Source: Saposhnikovia divaricata
Lineage: Eukaryota; Streptophyta; Magnoliopsida; Apiales; Apiaceae
Direction of reading: 5' to 3'
Length of the DNA: 64,000 bases
Assembly (NCBI GenBank): GCA_036435485.1
Contig: CM071595.1
Location: 105,454,580 to 105,518,579 of the forward strand
The notes under the pieces are model-generated. The model did no database searches. It worked only from the letters and a program-made list of their open reading frames with translations, and was not told the DNA's origin. A program made the position numbers and the translations under genes. Below, piece after piece: positions 21,253 through 32,349 of this stretch (positions within the stretch are counted from its first letter, which is position 1; each line of letters opens with the position of its first letter).

Positions 21253-24200
21253 ATGGATAAAGGGTGGATTTTGAAAGATAGGGATTCACTGGACTATGAA
21301 ATGGGGGTTGAAAAGTTCTTGATATATGCCCAAGAAAATAGTGAAAATCCTAAGAAAATACCTTGCCCTTGTAAACGCTGCGTCAATTTCAAAAAATTCT
21401 CTGTAAATATAATTAGGGGTCATCTGTATCAATTTGGTTTTAGTTTGGGATATATTGATTGGATTTGGCACGGAGATAAGGCTACTCCTAGGTCATCTGT
21501 TGGTAGTACACTGCCCACCGCTTCAGAGATTAATGTTGCATCAGAAGCCGTTAAGGTTTGTGAAGCAGCATATTGTAATTTGGGTGATGATTACGATAAA
21601 AATTCATATGACTTTAAGAGGTTTGTAGTTGATGCTCAACAACCTTTGTTTGAGGGTAGTGAGTGCACTAAATTAGATTCAATGTTAATACTACATAATT
21701 GGAAAGCGAGATTTGGTATTAGTGATAGCGCCTTTAGTGACCTGCTCCCTAATGTTGGCTCCCTCCTTCCTCGAGGTCATGTCTTGCCAACCAATGCATA
21801 CGAAGCAAAGAAAACCCTATCTAATTTGGGCCTTGAGTATATTAAATTCCACGCATGTCCGAATGAGTGTGTTCTATACAGGGGTGTAAATGAGAACGCT
21901 TCTCAGTGTCCCAAGTGTCATTTATCTCGCTGGAAGTTGGGGAAGGATGGTAAAGTGAGGGTTAACATTCCGGCCAAAGTTATGTGGTATTTTCCTATCA
22001 TTCCCAGATTTAAACGGATGTTTAAATCTGCTTCTACTGCTGAACTACTGACTTGGCATGCCAACGACAGAATTAAAGATGGCCAGATGCGCCATCCAGC
22101 CGACTCTCCTTCTTGGCGAGATATCGATTACAAGTGGCCAACCTTTGGGAATGAGCCAAGAAACCTTCGTTTAGCTTTGTCGGCAGATGGTATAAATCCA
22201 TATAATAATGGCCTCAGCAATAGGTATAGTGTTTGGCCGGTAGTATTGGTAACTTATAATCTTCCTCCATGGTTATGCATGAAGAGGAAGTTTATGATGT
22301 TAACAACATTAGTCTCTGGTCCACATGAGCCGGGTAATAACCTTGACGTTTTTTTACAACCGTTGATTGATGATTTAAAGAAGCTTTGGGAAGGTGAACC
22401 GAATGTATACGACGCTAATACTAAATCTTTATTCACTTTAAGAGCAACACTGTTATGGACGATAAATGATTTCCCAGCTTACGGAAATCTGTCTGGTTGT
22501 GTTAATTAGGGTTATTTTAGCTGTCCAGTATGTGGTGATGATACCGTAGCTAAATATTTACCTCATAGTAAGAAAATATGTTACCAAGGTCATCGTCGGT
22601 ATTTGCCAAGACATCATCCATACAGGAGGAAGAAGGCAGCTTTTAATGGTGAACAAGAGTTTGGACATGCAAGGCCACCCCTTTCTGGAGAAGAGGTGTT
22701 AGCGCAGCAGGGAAAAATTAAATTTTCTTTCGGAAAGGAAGTAAAGAAGGCAAAGAAGGTGGACTGTCCATGGAAGAAGAAGTCTATTTTTTTTGAGTTA
22801 GAATATTGGAAGTTTCATCATGTTCGGCATTGTCTTGATGTTATGCACATTGAGAAAAACGTGTGCGATAGTCTAATTGGGACGCTACTAAATTTAAAGT
22901 TTAAGTCTAAAGATAGTGAGGCATCTCGTCTTGATATGATTGAAATGGGGATTAGGCCTGATTTAGCACCAAAAAAAGGAGAAAAGAGAACCTACTTGCC
23001 CCCTTCGTCTTTTACTCTAACAAAGGCAGAAAAAAAAGAAGTGTTGTCATCATTATCATCAATGAAACTTCCGTATGGACATTCATCAAACATCAAAAAC
23101 TGTGTATCGATGCCCGATTTGAAGATATTTGGGTTGAAGTCCCATGACTGCCACATACTCCTTCAACAGTTACTTCTTGCAATTCGTTCTGTACTCCCGA
23201 AAAATGTTAGGGTTAGCATAATAAGATTATGTTTCTTTTTTAACACTTTGTGCAACAAAGTTGTAGATGTATCAAAATTGGATAAATTGCAGTCTGATGT
23301 GGTATTGACCTTGTGTGAGCTTGAAAAAATATTTTCGCCCTCGTTTTTCGATGTAATGATACATCTCACAGTCCACTTGGTCAGGGAATTGCGTTTGTGT
23401 GGACCGGTATTCTATAGATGGATGTATCCATTTGAACGATTCAATAAAGTATTGAAAAGTTATGTGCGAAACCGTTTTTATCCCGAAGGTTGTATAGCCG
23501 AAAGATATGTAAGAGAAGAATCTGTAGAATTTTGCTCAGAGTTTGTTACACGGAGTTGCACAACTGCCGGTCTTCCGAAGGACCAAAGCAAACTTTCTGG
23601 TCCATTATCGGCTGTAACAATAAAGTCGGTAGAAGAAAAAGAACGAGATGAGGCGCATTTACATGTCCTGCTAAACAACATTGAAGTGCATCCATATATT
23701 ATGTAAGTTTATTTATTTTCCTTTTGTAAATTAATGTCTCCTGGCCTAGTAAGTATTTATCCCAATTCTAATTAACAATATGCATTAATGAAGGATGCAT
23801 AAGGAGTTTCTGGAAAATTTTTACAAAGGGAAAAAAAAGACCATTCAGTGGCTTATTGCAGAGAACAATCGGCTATTTCCTGATTGGTTTGAGAAAAAGG
23901 TTAGTACTGAATTGATGGAGAATGCCAAAGGCGTTTCTGAAACGATAAGATGGTTGGCAGGAAAACCGTCATTTTCTGTTTTGACTTATGAAGGCTTTCT
24001 AGTTGATGGGGTGCGATACTTCACAAAGGAGCGAGATGATGCAAGGGTTGTCCAAAATAGTGGCGTTTCTTTAGTTGCCAAGACGGTCCAAGTCTCTAGT
24101 GCTAAGGACTTGAATCCCGTGGAGTGTGATATGACATTTTATGGTAAAATTGAAGAAATATGGGAGTTGGATTATCATGCATTCAAAGCCCCATTGTTCT

Positions 24201-24547
24201 TGTGTAAATGGGCAGACAGTGATAGAGGCGTCAAGGTCGATGATCTTGGCTTCACACTTGTGGACCTAAGTCGACAAGGCCACAAAAATGATAAATATGT
24301 GTCTACTGATCAAGTGAAGCAAGTTTTCTACATCGAAGATCCAGTTGATTCTACATGGTCAGTCGTATTAAACTCAACAACGAGAGACTATCAGGAGGTG
24401 TATAATGAGGATGATTTAGGAGACACGACCTTGGAAAATCCCCCATTCTGTTCTGAAATACCTATAGTTGATGTTGTAGCCGATGATGATGAGACTAGTG
24501 TTGGCTATCAAAGAGAGAATGGCGAGGGAATTTGGCTTAAGAAGTGA
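21253..24547 (+). pseudogene. TNP2-type CACTA transposase, one nonsense codon
   Basis: The start MDKGWILKDR (ATG 21253) opens a Transpos_assoc domain with CPCKRC (residues ~35-40). The TNP2 transposase domain (PF02992) follows: LLPNVGSLLPRGHVLP, then FPAYGNLSGC, then CPVCGDD, then FELEYWKFHHVRHCLDVMHI. DUF4218 comes next (FFDVMIHLTVHLVRELRLCG, then GPVFYRWMYPFERF). An intron (23703-23793, GTAAGT...AAG) leads to a DUF4216 exon (SGVSLVAKTVQVSSAKDLNP ... YGKIEEIWELDY). Both exons together give 1,068 codons in one frame. The only break is TAG at 22507-22509, after SGCVN, where relatives have Lys. It cuts the ends of the element and joins them elsewhere. The strand and order match other plant CACTA elements. 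Confidence 0.9.
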
Positions 24548-24665
24548 TTTGTATTATGTAACTCTGTATTTTGTGTCGTCCATATTTGACTTAAGAAGTG
24601 ATTTGTATTATGTAACTCTGTATTTGGCTTAAGAAGTGATTTGTATTATGTAACTCTGTATTATG
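24530..24665 (+). repeat. Triplicated ~41-bp segment at the transposase 3' end
   Basis: CTTAAGAAGTGATTTGTATT followed by ATGTAACTCTGTATT occurs three times. The transposase stop codon lies in the first copy, so the duplication starts inside the coding end and extends the 3' UTR. Confidence 0.9.
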
Positions 24666-25064
24666 TTTAATGTGAAGTCTGGTGTAGTATATTCTTTGTC
24701 AGAATCTTTATATAGAAAGATTTTAGTTATTATTCATCTTAACTGGATACAAAATTATAAACTGTTTTGAACTTGTTTACTCGTAAATTGTAGTGGAACT
24801 CTTATTCCACTCATATTCTAATTACTAACTCTTATTAACTCTTACTCAGGGATTTGCTATTCAAAGGCGACCATTAAATCCTTTCTCCACCATTTTCGAG
24901 TATCTTCAGGTGAGCCTTTTAATCAGTGCTTGTTAAACAATAGATGATATAAGTAAAAAATAGAGAATTTACCTAGGCGGCTGAATCATTTCTCATTTCT
25001 CATTTACTTTGTTTCTTGATTACATTATGTACTGAATTCCAATTTTAATTACCAATCCGCAGGA

Positions 25065-25199
25065 ATGACAAAGAAGCGGAAGTTAAGTAAAGTAACGAAA
25101 GTGAAGCAGCAAGAGGCAGACCCCCCACCAAACCCCCCAGCAGACCCCCCAACAAACCCCCCAGCAGACCCCCCAACAGACCACACACAGGCAGACTAA
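25065..25199 (+). CDS. Pro-rich N-terminal exon upstream of the C48 peptidase exons (tentative)
   Basis: The ATG follows a splice acceptor (CCGCAG). A likely upstream 5' exon lies at 24850-24910, between CTCAG and GTGAGC. The 44-codon frame starts with a basic, nuclear-signal-like MTKKRKLSKVTKVKQQ and runs into PPADPPTNPPADPPTD-type repeats. It stops one base out of phase with the peptidase exons. The coding repeat contains several C-runs, so a one-base slip there may have separated it from the peptidase frame. Confidence 0.45.
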   Translation: MTKKRKLSKVTKVKQQEADPPPNPPADPPTNPPADPPTDHTQAD

Positions 25200-25219
25200 T
25201 TGCGTTGATAGAGTTTGAA

Positions 25220-26918
25220 ATGATTGGGCAGGCTGTTATAGCAACATATATGGCGTAAGTTTTTTTTTTCCTTTTTGTGAATCTTGTCTCATTTCACATA
25301 TTTTGTAAGGATATTTACACAATATGTAATATTTTATTTGTAGGTATTTGCATACAGTGGTTAGAAATCTCGATGACTACTCAGATTTGTTTGCATTTAT
25401 TGATCCTTCAACATTTAATTTGGATAAAGAATTTGAAGCTTATGTTGTTGAAAGGCTGAAAGGTGGATCTATGCGCGCTATCTTCATGCCTTATAACTAC
25501 GAGTAAGTGAAGAATTTGAAGCTTATGTTGTTGGACATGTTGTTTGTATATTCGAATTCTCACTTTAATCTATTTTTAATAAAAACAGTTTTCATTGGAT
25601 TTTGGTCATTTTTTGGGAATCTGAAATTTATATTCTCAATCCACTGCCTCATCAAACACATCCGCCACAATTGGAAGAGGCATTAACGAGGTAATATTAG
25701 TGATTTTCATTCTATTTATATTAGTGATTTCTCGGGTTTGACACTATTTTTATATTCCCTTTTATAGAGCAGTTAGATCTTCTAATGCTCAAGCAGGACG
25801 GGTGAATAAAAATCCCAAAATTAATAGACTTTCGGTAAGTATTTTATGCACTTTAAAGACGGATGCACCTGTAATTTTTATTTATGTGATCATTGACTAA
25901 TTATCGATTTATTATTGGAATAGGGATGCCCTAAACAACCTGGTGGAAAAGAATGTGGGTATGCAGTCATGCGTTATATGAAAGATTTAATTGATGACAA
26001 GGAAATGACACTTATAAGCAAGGTATCATTTCTAAATTAATATACCTACCTTCTAAGTTAAGTTACATATTTGCTTATGTCTGATAGAAACTCATTTTAT
26101 AACTCATTCCAGCAAGTTAAGTTACTTACTGGAAAATTTTAAAATTTCATAACTCCAGATAGATAGATATAAGATGCTACAGAAAATTCAAATATTTTAA
26201 GCGTATCATAAGGTCCAGGCCTTTAAGCTAATATCCACAAGCTTTACTACTCGAATCTACATGAGAAAGAGAACCATATTCAAAGATTTGCCAATTTATT
26301 GTCCATATTAAGACTTACTAAATCTACTAAATGCAAAAACTCAGAGCTAACTTACTTCCCCTTCCCATATGAAGTAGGTTCCATCCACTGCATAGTTAAG
26401 AAGTTAATAATTAATAACTCACAGATCCCAGGTGGTGTAGGTGACAGTATTAGTTTATAACTTTACAGTTTGTTAAGAAGTTAAAACTGCATCATCTGTT
26501 TATACTTGTATAGATGATAGAATTAACCAGAAAAGGACTTAAACTTTGGAATAATTCAAGAGAACTGAGACAAATAAAAAATGTGTTGGTAGAGGTTATA
26601 CCGACTACATGCAGGACAAGGGCATGACTGCACAACACTTAAGTAAGGTTACTGGACCTTACTTATACACTTAAATTTTAAAACTGTTTCTGGATGTTAT
26701 CTTTATAATGTCTGCATTGCTTATAACTATGAGTTAATGTTTTCTGACTGTTGGGATAATGTTTTCTGCATTACTAATGTTTTCTGACTGTTAGGCTAAT
26801 GTTTGCTTCATTTGTGTAAAATATGTAGTGGGGCACCAAGCAACGGAAGACATACACAGCTTCTGAGCTTGAAATCGTACGCTTTGAGACGCTTGACTAC
26901 ATCCAAGAAATGATGTAA
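25220..26918 (+). CDS. Spliced C48 (Ulp1-like) cysteine peptidase of the CACTA element
   Basis: Six exons join in one frame with GT-AG introns: 25220-25254, 25344-25502, 25589-25690, 25768-25834, 25924-26022 and 26829-26918, 184 codons with the stop. Domain landmarks in order are FIDPSTFNLDKEFEAYVVER, the catalytic-His segment FHWILVIFW, YILNPL, and the Gln/Cys segment KQPGGKECGYAVMRYMKDLI. In Ulp1/SENP enzymes, which cleave SUMO from proteins, the YILNPL position is normally Asp ('LDSL'); here it is Asn. His, Gln and Cys are kept. Ulp1-like genes are common cargo of plant CACTA and MULE elements. I chose ATG 25220 because it is the first in frame; the N-terminus is uncertain. Confidence 0.75.
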
Positions 26919-27139
26919 CATGCATGATCGATGACTAGTAGTTGAAATGATAGCCAAATGATAGGCAGACTAGTTGGTAGTATAGTACTTAGTTGTTTTT
27001 TCAAATTTCAAGTACTTGTAGTACTTTCTAATTTGGATTGGAATTATGTTTTTGGTATTGTTGTATTGGATTAGTTTGTAATGATAAATGATCAGGAAGT
27101 TTGGTATTTGTTTTTGTTGTGAATTTAGTATTTTTAGGT

Positions 27140-27140
<1 letters not shown>

Positions 27141-27201
<61 letters not shown>
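27141..27201. repeat. (TA)n microsatellite
   Basis: About 30 TA units in the right arm of the CACTA element. The open frames over it are Ile/Tyr repeats and not genes. Confidence 0.97.
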
Positions 27202-27204
<3 letters not shown>

Positions 27205-27215
27205 TGTGATTGGAG

Positions 27216-27832
27216 CATGCATCATAGACATCAGTTTTATTTGAAACAAATAAGCCAACTGATGTCTATTACTTACTATAACATCAGTCAAATAGAAAGA
27301 AACTGATGTTAAAGATTAACAACATCGGCTATTAACCGATGTCCTGAAAAAAACAACCGATGTCTATGTCAATGATGTTATAGGACCCCTCTTTTAACAT
27401 CGGCTCATGACTGATGTCTAAAGTGTTTATAACATCGGATTGCAACCGATGTCCTAAGTATAATAACTGATGTCTTTGTGCCATTTTAACATCAGTTTCA
27501 GTTATCCACCTGATGTCTTAAAGACCTTTTGACATCGTTTTGGATTTCGTAACCGATGTTAATACAAAAATATACCTTATATATCATATGTTTAAATTGA
27601 TAAAAACGTCATATTATGGCTATATAGAGAAGTTGGTAATGCAATTTTATCTTAAAAATGATGAAAAGACATCGGTTTGTTAAGAAAAACCGATGTTATA
27701 AAAGCCTTTAGACATCGGTTAGGAACCGATGTTAAAGGGGGGGGGTCTATAACATCACCGACAAAGACATCGGTTACAAAATGCTAAGACATCAGTTACT
27801 GACCGATGTCTATTCCAGTTTTTCTAGTAGTG
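27216..27832. repeat. Right subterminal repeats and terminal inverted repeat
   Basis: More than fifteen copies of ACATCGGTT-type motifs in both orientations, many as close inverted pairs (for example GACATCGGTTAGGAACCGATG at 27711). It ends with the 28-bp inverted repeat and the ATT duplication. Confidence 0.9.
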
Positions 27833-27845
27833 ATTCGAATTGGAA

Positions 27846-28146
27846 AATCCGATAATTGCCCAACCTTAAATTTGTGACTGGTTGTAGAACACCAATTCTA
27901 TCGTTGAGACTTAATTCTATCTTCATAGTTTTTTCGAGATATTTTCTTACGAAATTTTGTTATAACATATGTAACTGCTTCCGGTTTTGGTGGACAACCT
28001 GGTAAATAGACATCTACAGGAATTAACTTATCAACTCCCCGAACAGTACTATAAGAATCAGTACTGAACATCCCCCTGAAATTGTACATGCTCCCATAGC
28101 AATAACATATTTTGGTTCAGGAATTTGCTCATATAATCTATTATAT
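27846..28146 (-). pseudogene. ndhK: Chloroplast ndhK fragment in the nucleus (NUPT)
   Basis: The minus strand encodes a piece of NdhK, a subunit of the thylakoid NADH dehydrogenase-like complex. It reads QIPEPKYVIAMGAC, then MFSTDSYSTVRGVDKLIPVD, then VYLPGCPPKPEAVTYVI and KKISRKNYEDRIKSQR. A one-base deletion shifts the frame between MGAC and MFSTDS. An in-frame TAG follows KSQR, after which the match continues weakly (STTSHKFKVG). The fragment covers roughly the middle and C-terminal third of the gene. It abuts the CACTA insertion on its left and a MITE on its right. Confidence 0.9.
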
Positions 28147-28159
28147 ATTATATAACTAA

Positions 28160-28562
28160 GAGCATCTTCAATGGAGAAGATCCCTTAATTAAAATCAAAT
28201 AAATAATACCATAAATAAAATTTATAGAGATTATGTAAAAAAAATTCACTCCAATGAGGCATTACCCTTAGCAAAAAATATAGATAATCTGTTTTCGTTG
28301 GCTATATTTGGCCAACCTCTAGAGACCTGTAAGGGAATTTTTTTATGATCTATTACCTTATAAAAATATATTCTATTTATAACAAACTGAAATAATAATA
28401 ACATGCTATATTTACAATATAACCAAACATTATAACCAATACCAAACATTATAACCAATATACCATTGGAGCACAACATCTTACAGGTTCAGCAAATTTT
28501 ATATAATCAATATTTTATCTGATTTAGCCAACCATTTTTAGCCAATACAATTGGAGATGCTC
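28160..28562. mobile_element. MITE, 403 bp, PIF/Harbinger-like
   Basis: It starts GAGCATCTTCAATGG and ends CCAATACAATTGGAGATGCTC, so the ends are imperfect inverted repeats. The flanks are TAA on both sides (28157-28159 and 28563-28565), matching the 3-bp TWA preference of PIF/Harbinger elements. It has no coding capacity. Confidence 0.75.
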
Positions 28563-28565
28563 TAA

Positions 28566-29908
28566 TAGACCAACATGGGGTTTCCCTGAGCAAGTTTATT
28601 CATAGGTTCGGTTCCTCCAAACCCACACTCCAAACCTAATTCCTTATCGATTCATATTAAATTACCAATATACCCTTAAGTATATATCAATGTCAAAAAA
28701 TTTTAATTTGATAAGAATCGAACCTATGACCTCCCTATACATAAATTTTTATGTTCGCATGTACAACCACTACGCCAAATCCCTTCTAGTCACACATTTT
28801 TAGATCATTAACTTCATTCTTGAATAACTCCTAACTACATTCTATGCAATTTTTATTTATTATCACATATACAACAACTAAACCAAATCACATTTTGTAA
28901 CACATTTTAAAATCATTGACTACATACTCGAATAATCCACTTACCGCTATAATTGTAATATTAATATTATAACTTATTCATTGACTATAATTTTGATTTT
29001 AAGGGGAATTAAACCCATGACACCCACACACTCAAAAAATTATATTCATATTTATTTTATAATTTATTATGGATAAAATTATTGGAATATTTTTTACTCT
29101 AATATATTGTTAGATAATATCTTTTATATTAATTATAATGTCATTTTATAGCCCAATTGTGCATTTTACGTAATTCTTTAATCGATAAATGATAAAAGAG
29201 TCTAAAACTCATTTAAAATTCAGTAATATTTAATTAATAATATTTTATCAGTATCACACACATACATATTGTGTGTATGATTTAAAATACATGTGAATGT
29301 GTGGCCTAATGATATGAAGATGCAAAATTTAACTCGGTTTTCCAAGTTCAATCACCACTGAAAATAATACTTCTATATATATATAGGAACTTAGGGGTAA
29401 ATTGGTGCTTTCAAATCATGAATAAAATACATTATGCATTTCACATTTTTTCTTTATATAAAACCAAATATTGTCTCGCTTAAGCGTTACACACAGAGAT
29501 ATCATGTGTATTATCATTATTCAAAATCAAGATAACTATATTTTTGATATATATATCTAATAGAGCAAATGGGGGGTTCCATGAGCATATTTATTCATAT
29601 AAAAAGTCATATTTACCCATACTAATTCTATCTATGTTATATTTTCGGGGGCTATTTAGGTATTACAACACAAATATATTTATTACATAATAATAAATAA
29701 TATGAACTAATATGCATTTATTATTTTGTAATTAATACTTGTATGTATCTCTGTATCCATCCATGTTAACTCTATATATTTATATTTCGAAGTACGGTTT
29801 TGATCTTAATATTGACCTATTTATTATATATGGTTCAATTTAATTTAAAAAAACAAAGCATAGCAACCGGAATTATAATTTGAATGTCACGATCGGATAT
29901 TGCATAAA
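28566..29908. other. AT-rich intergenic DNA
   Basis: I see no gene. It contains two short GAATCGAACCTATGACCTCC/GAATTAAACCCATGACACC-like stretches near 28708 and 29005 that look like old dispersed repeats. Confidence 0.5.
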
Positions 29909-29937
29909 CTAGTATGATAGCCCGTGCAAAGCACGGG
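29909..29937 (-). mobile_element. Helitron-type 3' terminus
   Basis: On the minus strand the hairpin CCCGTGCTTTGCACGGG (7-bp stem) is followed by CTATCATACTAG and then T. A short GC hairpin about 10 bp before a terminal CTRR, inserted before T, is the diagnostic Helitron 3' end. The 5' end was not found. Confidence 0.6.
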
Positions 29938-30304
29938 TACCATACAAATTCGTATAATTTAATTATTTTGATTTTTGAAGTAGACGATTTGTAATTTATG
30001 AAATAGTATATGTTATTAATTTGATACATTTGACAAAATACATCTTTTGTGAAAAATGCTATTAATTTGAACTTTTACCTAAATTTCACATATGATCGTA
30101 GTAGTTTAATCATACTTAAGAATTTATGTCAATTTTTATAAAAAATTAAGAAAACATAACTTAGAAAAACAGAAGAATATGTATTTTGAAAATCTATCCT
30201 TGAATCAGTAACTCACGTGTATACATATATAGACAAGTGCTCAAATGATAAGTTATATTATAATGAGAATTGAGAACTAATTTCCTGCTCAAATGTAGAG
30301 CGTG

Positions 30305-31140
30305 CATGTGTATATATACACCATCTTCACTCAGCAATTCCTTCATGTCACCAAATCGACCACCACTACAGCAATAACTTACGAACACTTTTGTCACCAA
30401 GTTTTAGCCACATTCCCGATCACACCTTCAATAGCTCATTCATCTCATTTTTCGTCCTCTCACAATAAAAAAGAGTTTATAAATCCCCGTCGATGTTGTT
30501 TTTATTCACTCTTCCACTGTCAACGCCATCACCGACACCTTCAAACACTATCGAAATTTCAGATCTAAAATTTTTGGTAATTTCTGTCCGAAATTTTTAG
30601 TATAATTTGGGTTCCGATTTTGGTGACTCCAATTGAATTTTTTGTGATTCTACCCCTATTTTGGTGGTGCAAGTGGTGGGACACATTTATATATAATCCA
30701 CGTCTTCACCTTTAGCCACCTACCTTTGCTATTTTTTATGCCTTTTTACACCATCTTCGACAATATACCAACTTCATCACCAACACTTCTTCACTTTTAC
30801 ATTGTGTGTATACATATATACATTATCCTCACACAATCATTCATTCGTGTCACCAAATCGATCACAACTCTAGAAAAATATTCCGAACAAGTTTGTCATC
30901 GAATACCAACCACCTTACACCCTACAGCTCGTTTATCTCATTTTTCGTCATCTCTGAATAGATACGAGTTCGAAAAGCCCATCGATGTCGTTTCACCCAC
31001 TCTACTACCAAAAACACCATCAACAACAATTTCGAACACTATCGAAATTTTAAATTTTGAAAATTCTGGTAGTTTGTGCTCAAAATATTTAGGGATTTAG
31101 GTTCAAATTTGGGTGATTCAAGCTGAATGTTTAGTAGTTA
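30305..31140. repeat. Imperfect tandem duplication, period ~490 bp
   Basis: The first copy starts CATATATACACCATC and contains GTCACCAAATCGAC near 30347. The second, starting near 30803, contains GTCACCAAATCGATC near 30848. Further matches continue in order (TCTCATTTTTCGTC, CACTATCGAAATTT). Both copies contain stops in all frames at different places, so I do not call a gene. Confidence 0.7.
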
Positions 31141-31255
31141 TACTTTCATTTTGGTTTTTTTGGCGCTACTGGTGGTGTTGATGTGATTGCAATAAAGATT
31201 TTAGTGATTTTTCTAGTGATTCTAGCAGTGGTGCATGGTAGTGGGGGTGTGGTAA

Positions 31256-31284
31256 TGGTGGTGGTGGTGGTGGTGGTGGTGGTG
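31256..31284. repeat. (GGT)n microsatellite
   Basis: About nine GGT units, just after the second copy of the duplication. Confidence 0.9.
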
Positions 31285-32320
31285 ATGTGTTAGTGGTGAT
31301 ATTGATAGTATTGTATCCATAAAAATTCAACTAAAAAATTGTTACACAACTTACATATAGTATTTTTCTAACCAAATGACCAATAATATAAAATAAATGA
31401 TCGATTATTTTAGTTATGTATAATGTGATTTACATTTATTTCTTCCTGAAAATTCCATAAGTAACCCAATAATTATATAAATGTGTACTTGTATATTACT
31501 TGTAGTTTTATTTAAAAAAATCAAAATTCACTTTTATTAACCTAAAATTTGAATTTCTTTAAGTACAATCTAATTAGTTAATTTTAGAATCTATCTTTTT
31601 AAATTCAGTCAGTTTTATAATCCTTAAATTTAACTAATCGATTTTTATAACTTTTGTATTATGTACAATCTATTATTCGTTTTTTAATTATCTATCCTTC
31701 ATTAACATAACTATATATCGTATTATTATAATTAATCATTTTGCATCTATAATCTAATTTTTAATGTTGTGTTCTAACCCAACTACTCTTGTTTTATTTA
31801 ATTGAAAATCAAGACAATATTTCTATCTCATATGTAAATTATTTAATTGGTCACAACATAATATTATGTATTAAACATAATATTTAAGAAATATAATTCA
31901 TTTAAATAAAAATTTTAGTTATTAGCGAGGGAGTAATATTTTGATAATTTTATTTTAACTAAATCTTAGAATAAATATTAAATAGAATAGAGCACGGGAG
32001 TTTGTGCATGTAATTAATGATTTTCAATAAATCATCATAAATTTATTCTTGGTCTAGTGGTTGGAGATGTGGACATAATTCATTTCTAACAAGATTGACC
32101 CATGACCAACAATTTTTTATACATTATTATAATAGAGGGGTAAATGTGTAATTTACCAAATAACCTTGAAAAGCCTTGTTGGCATATAATATATATAATG
32201 GATGGATGGATTCTGTTTTCTCACAATAATTGCTGCGAAGATATGAACAATCGAAGATATCAACAATCCAACCCTACATGATCACGAGTAATTCATAAAT
32301 ATTTGTAATTTTGGAGCATG

Positions 32321-32349
32321 CCCGTGCCTTGCACGGGCTATAAGGCTAG
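32321..32349 (+). mobile_element. Helitron-type 3' terminus, opposite orientation
   Basis: The hairpin CCCGTGCCTTGCACGGG is followed by CTATAAGGCTAG and then T. It mirrors the terminus at 29909-29937, so the two face outward around 2.44 kb of AT-rich DNA. Confidence 0.6.

Larger units (their letters stand above)
19893..27832 (+). mobile_element. CACTA (En/Spm-type) DNA transposon, 7.9 kb, complete ends
   Basis: It starts CACTACTAGAAAAACTGGAA, and the reverse complement of the right end is identical over 28 bp. The 3-bp duplications ATT (19890-19892 and 27833-27835) are perfect. Subterminal arrays of ACATCGGTT/AACCGATGT-type repeats occupy both ends. It carries a TNP2-type transposase gene and a C48-peptidase gene, both on the plus strand. 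It is structurally complete; a nonsense codon in the transposase is the only clear break. Confidence 0.96.

Noticed and set aside
26970..27306. Two frames of Ile-Tyr repeats
   Set aside because: Translation of the (TA)n microsatellite in the CACTA element.
27216..27832. Regular short repeats considered as a CRISPR-like array
   Set aside because: The motifs occur in both orientations at uneven spacing and belong to the subterminal region of the CACTA element; this is plant nuclear DNA.
30302..31100. 88- and 124-aa frames in the duplicated region
   Set aside because: The two copies do not share a conserved reading frame and have stops at different places.
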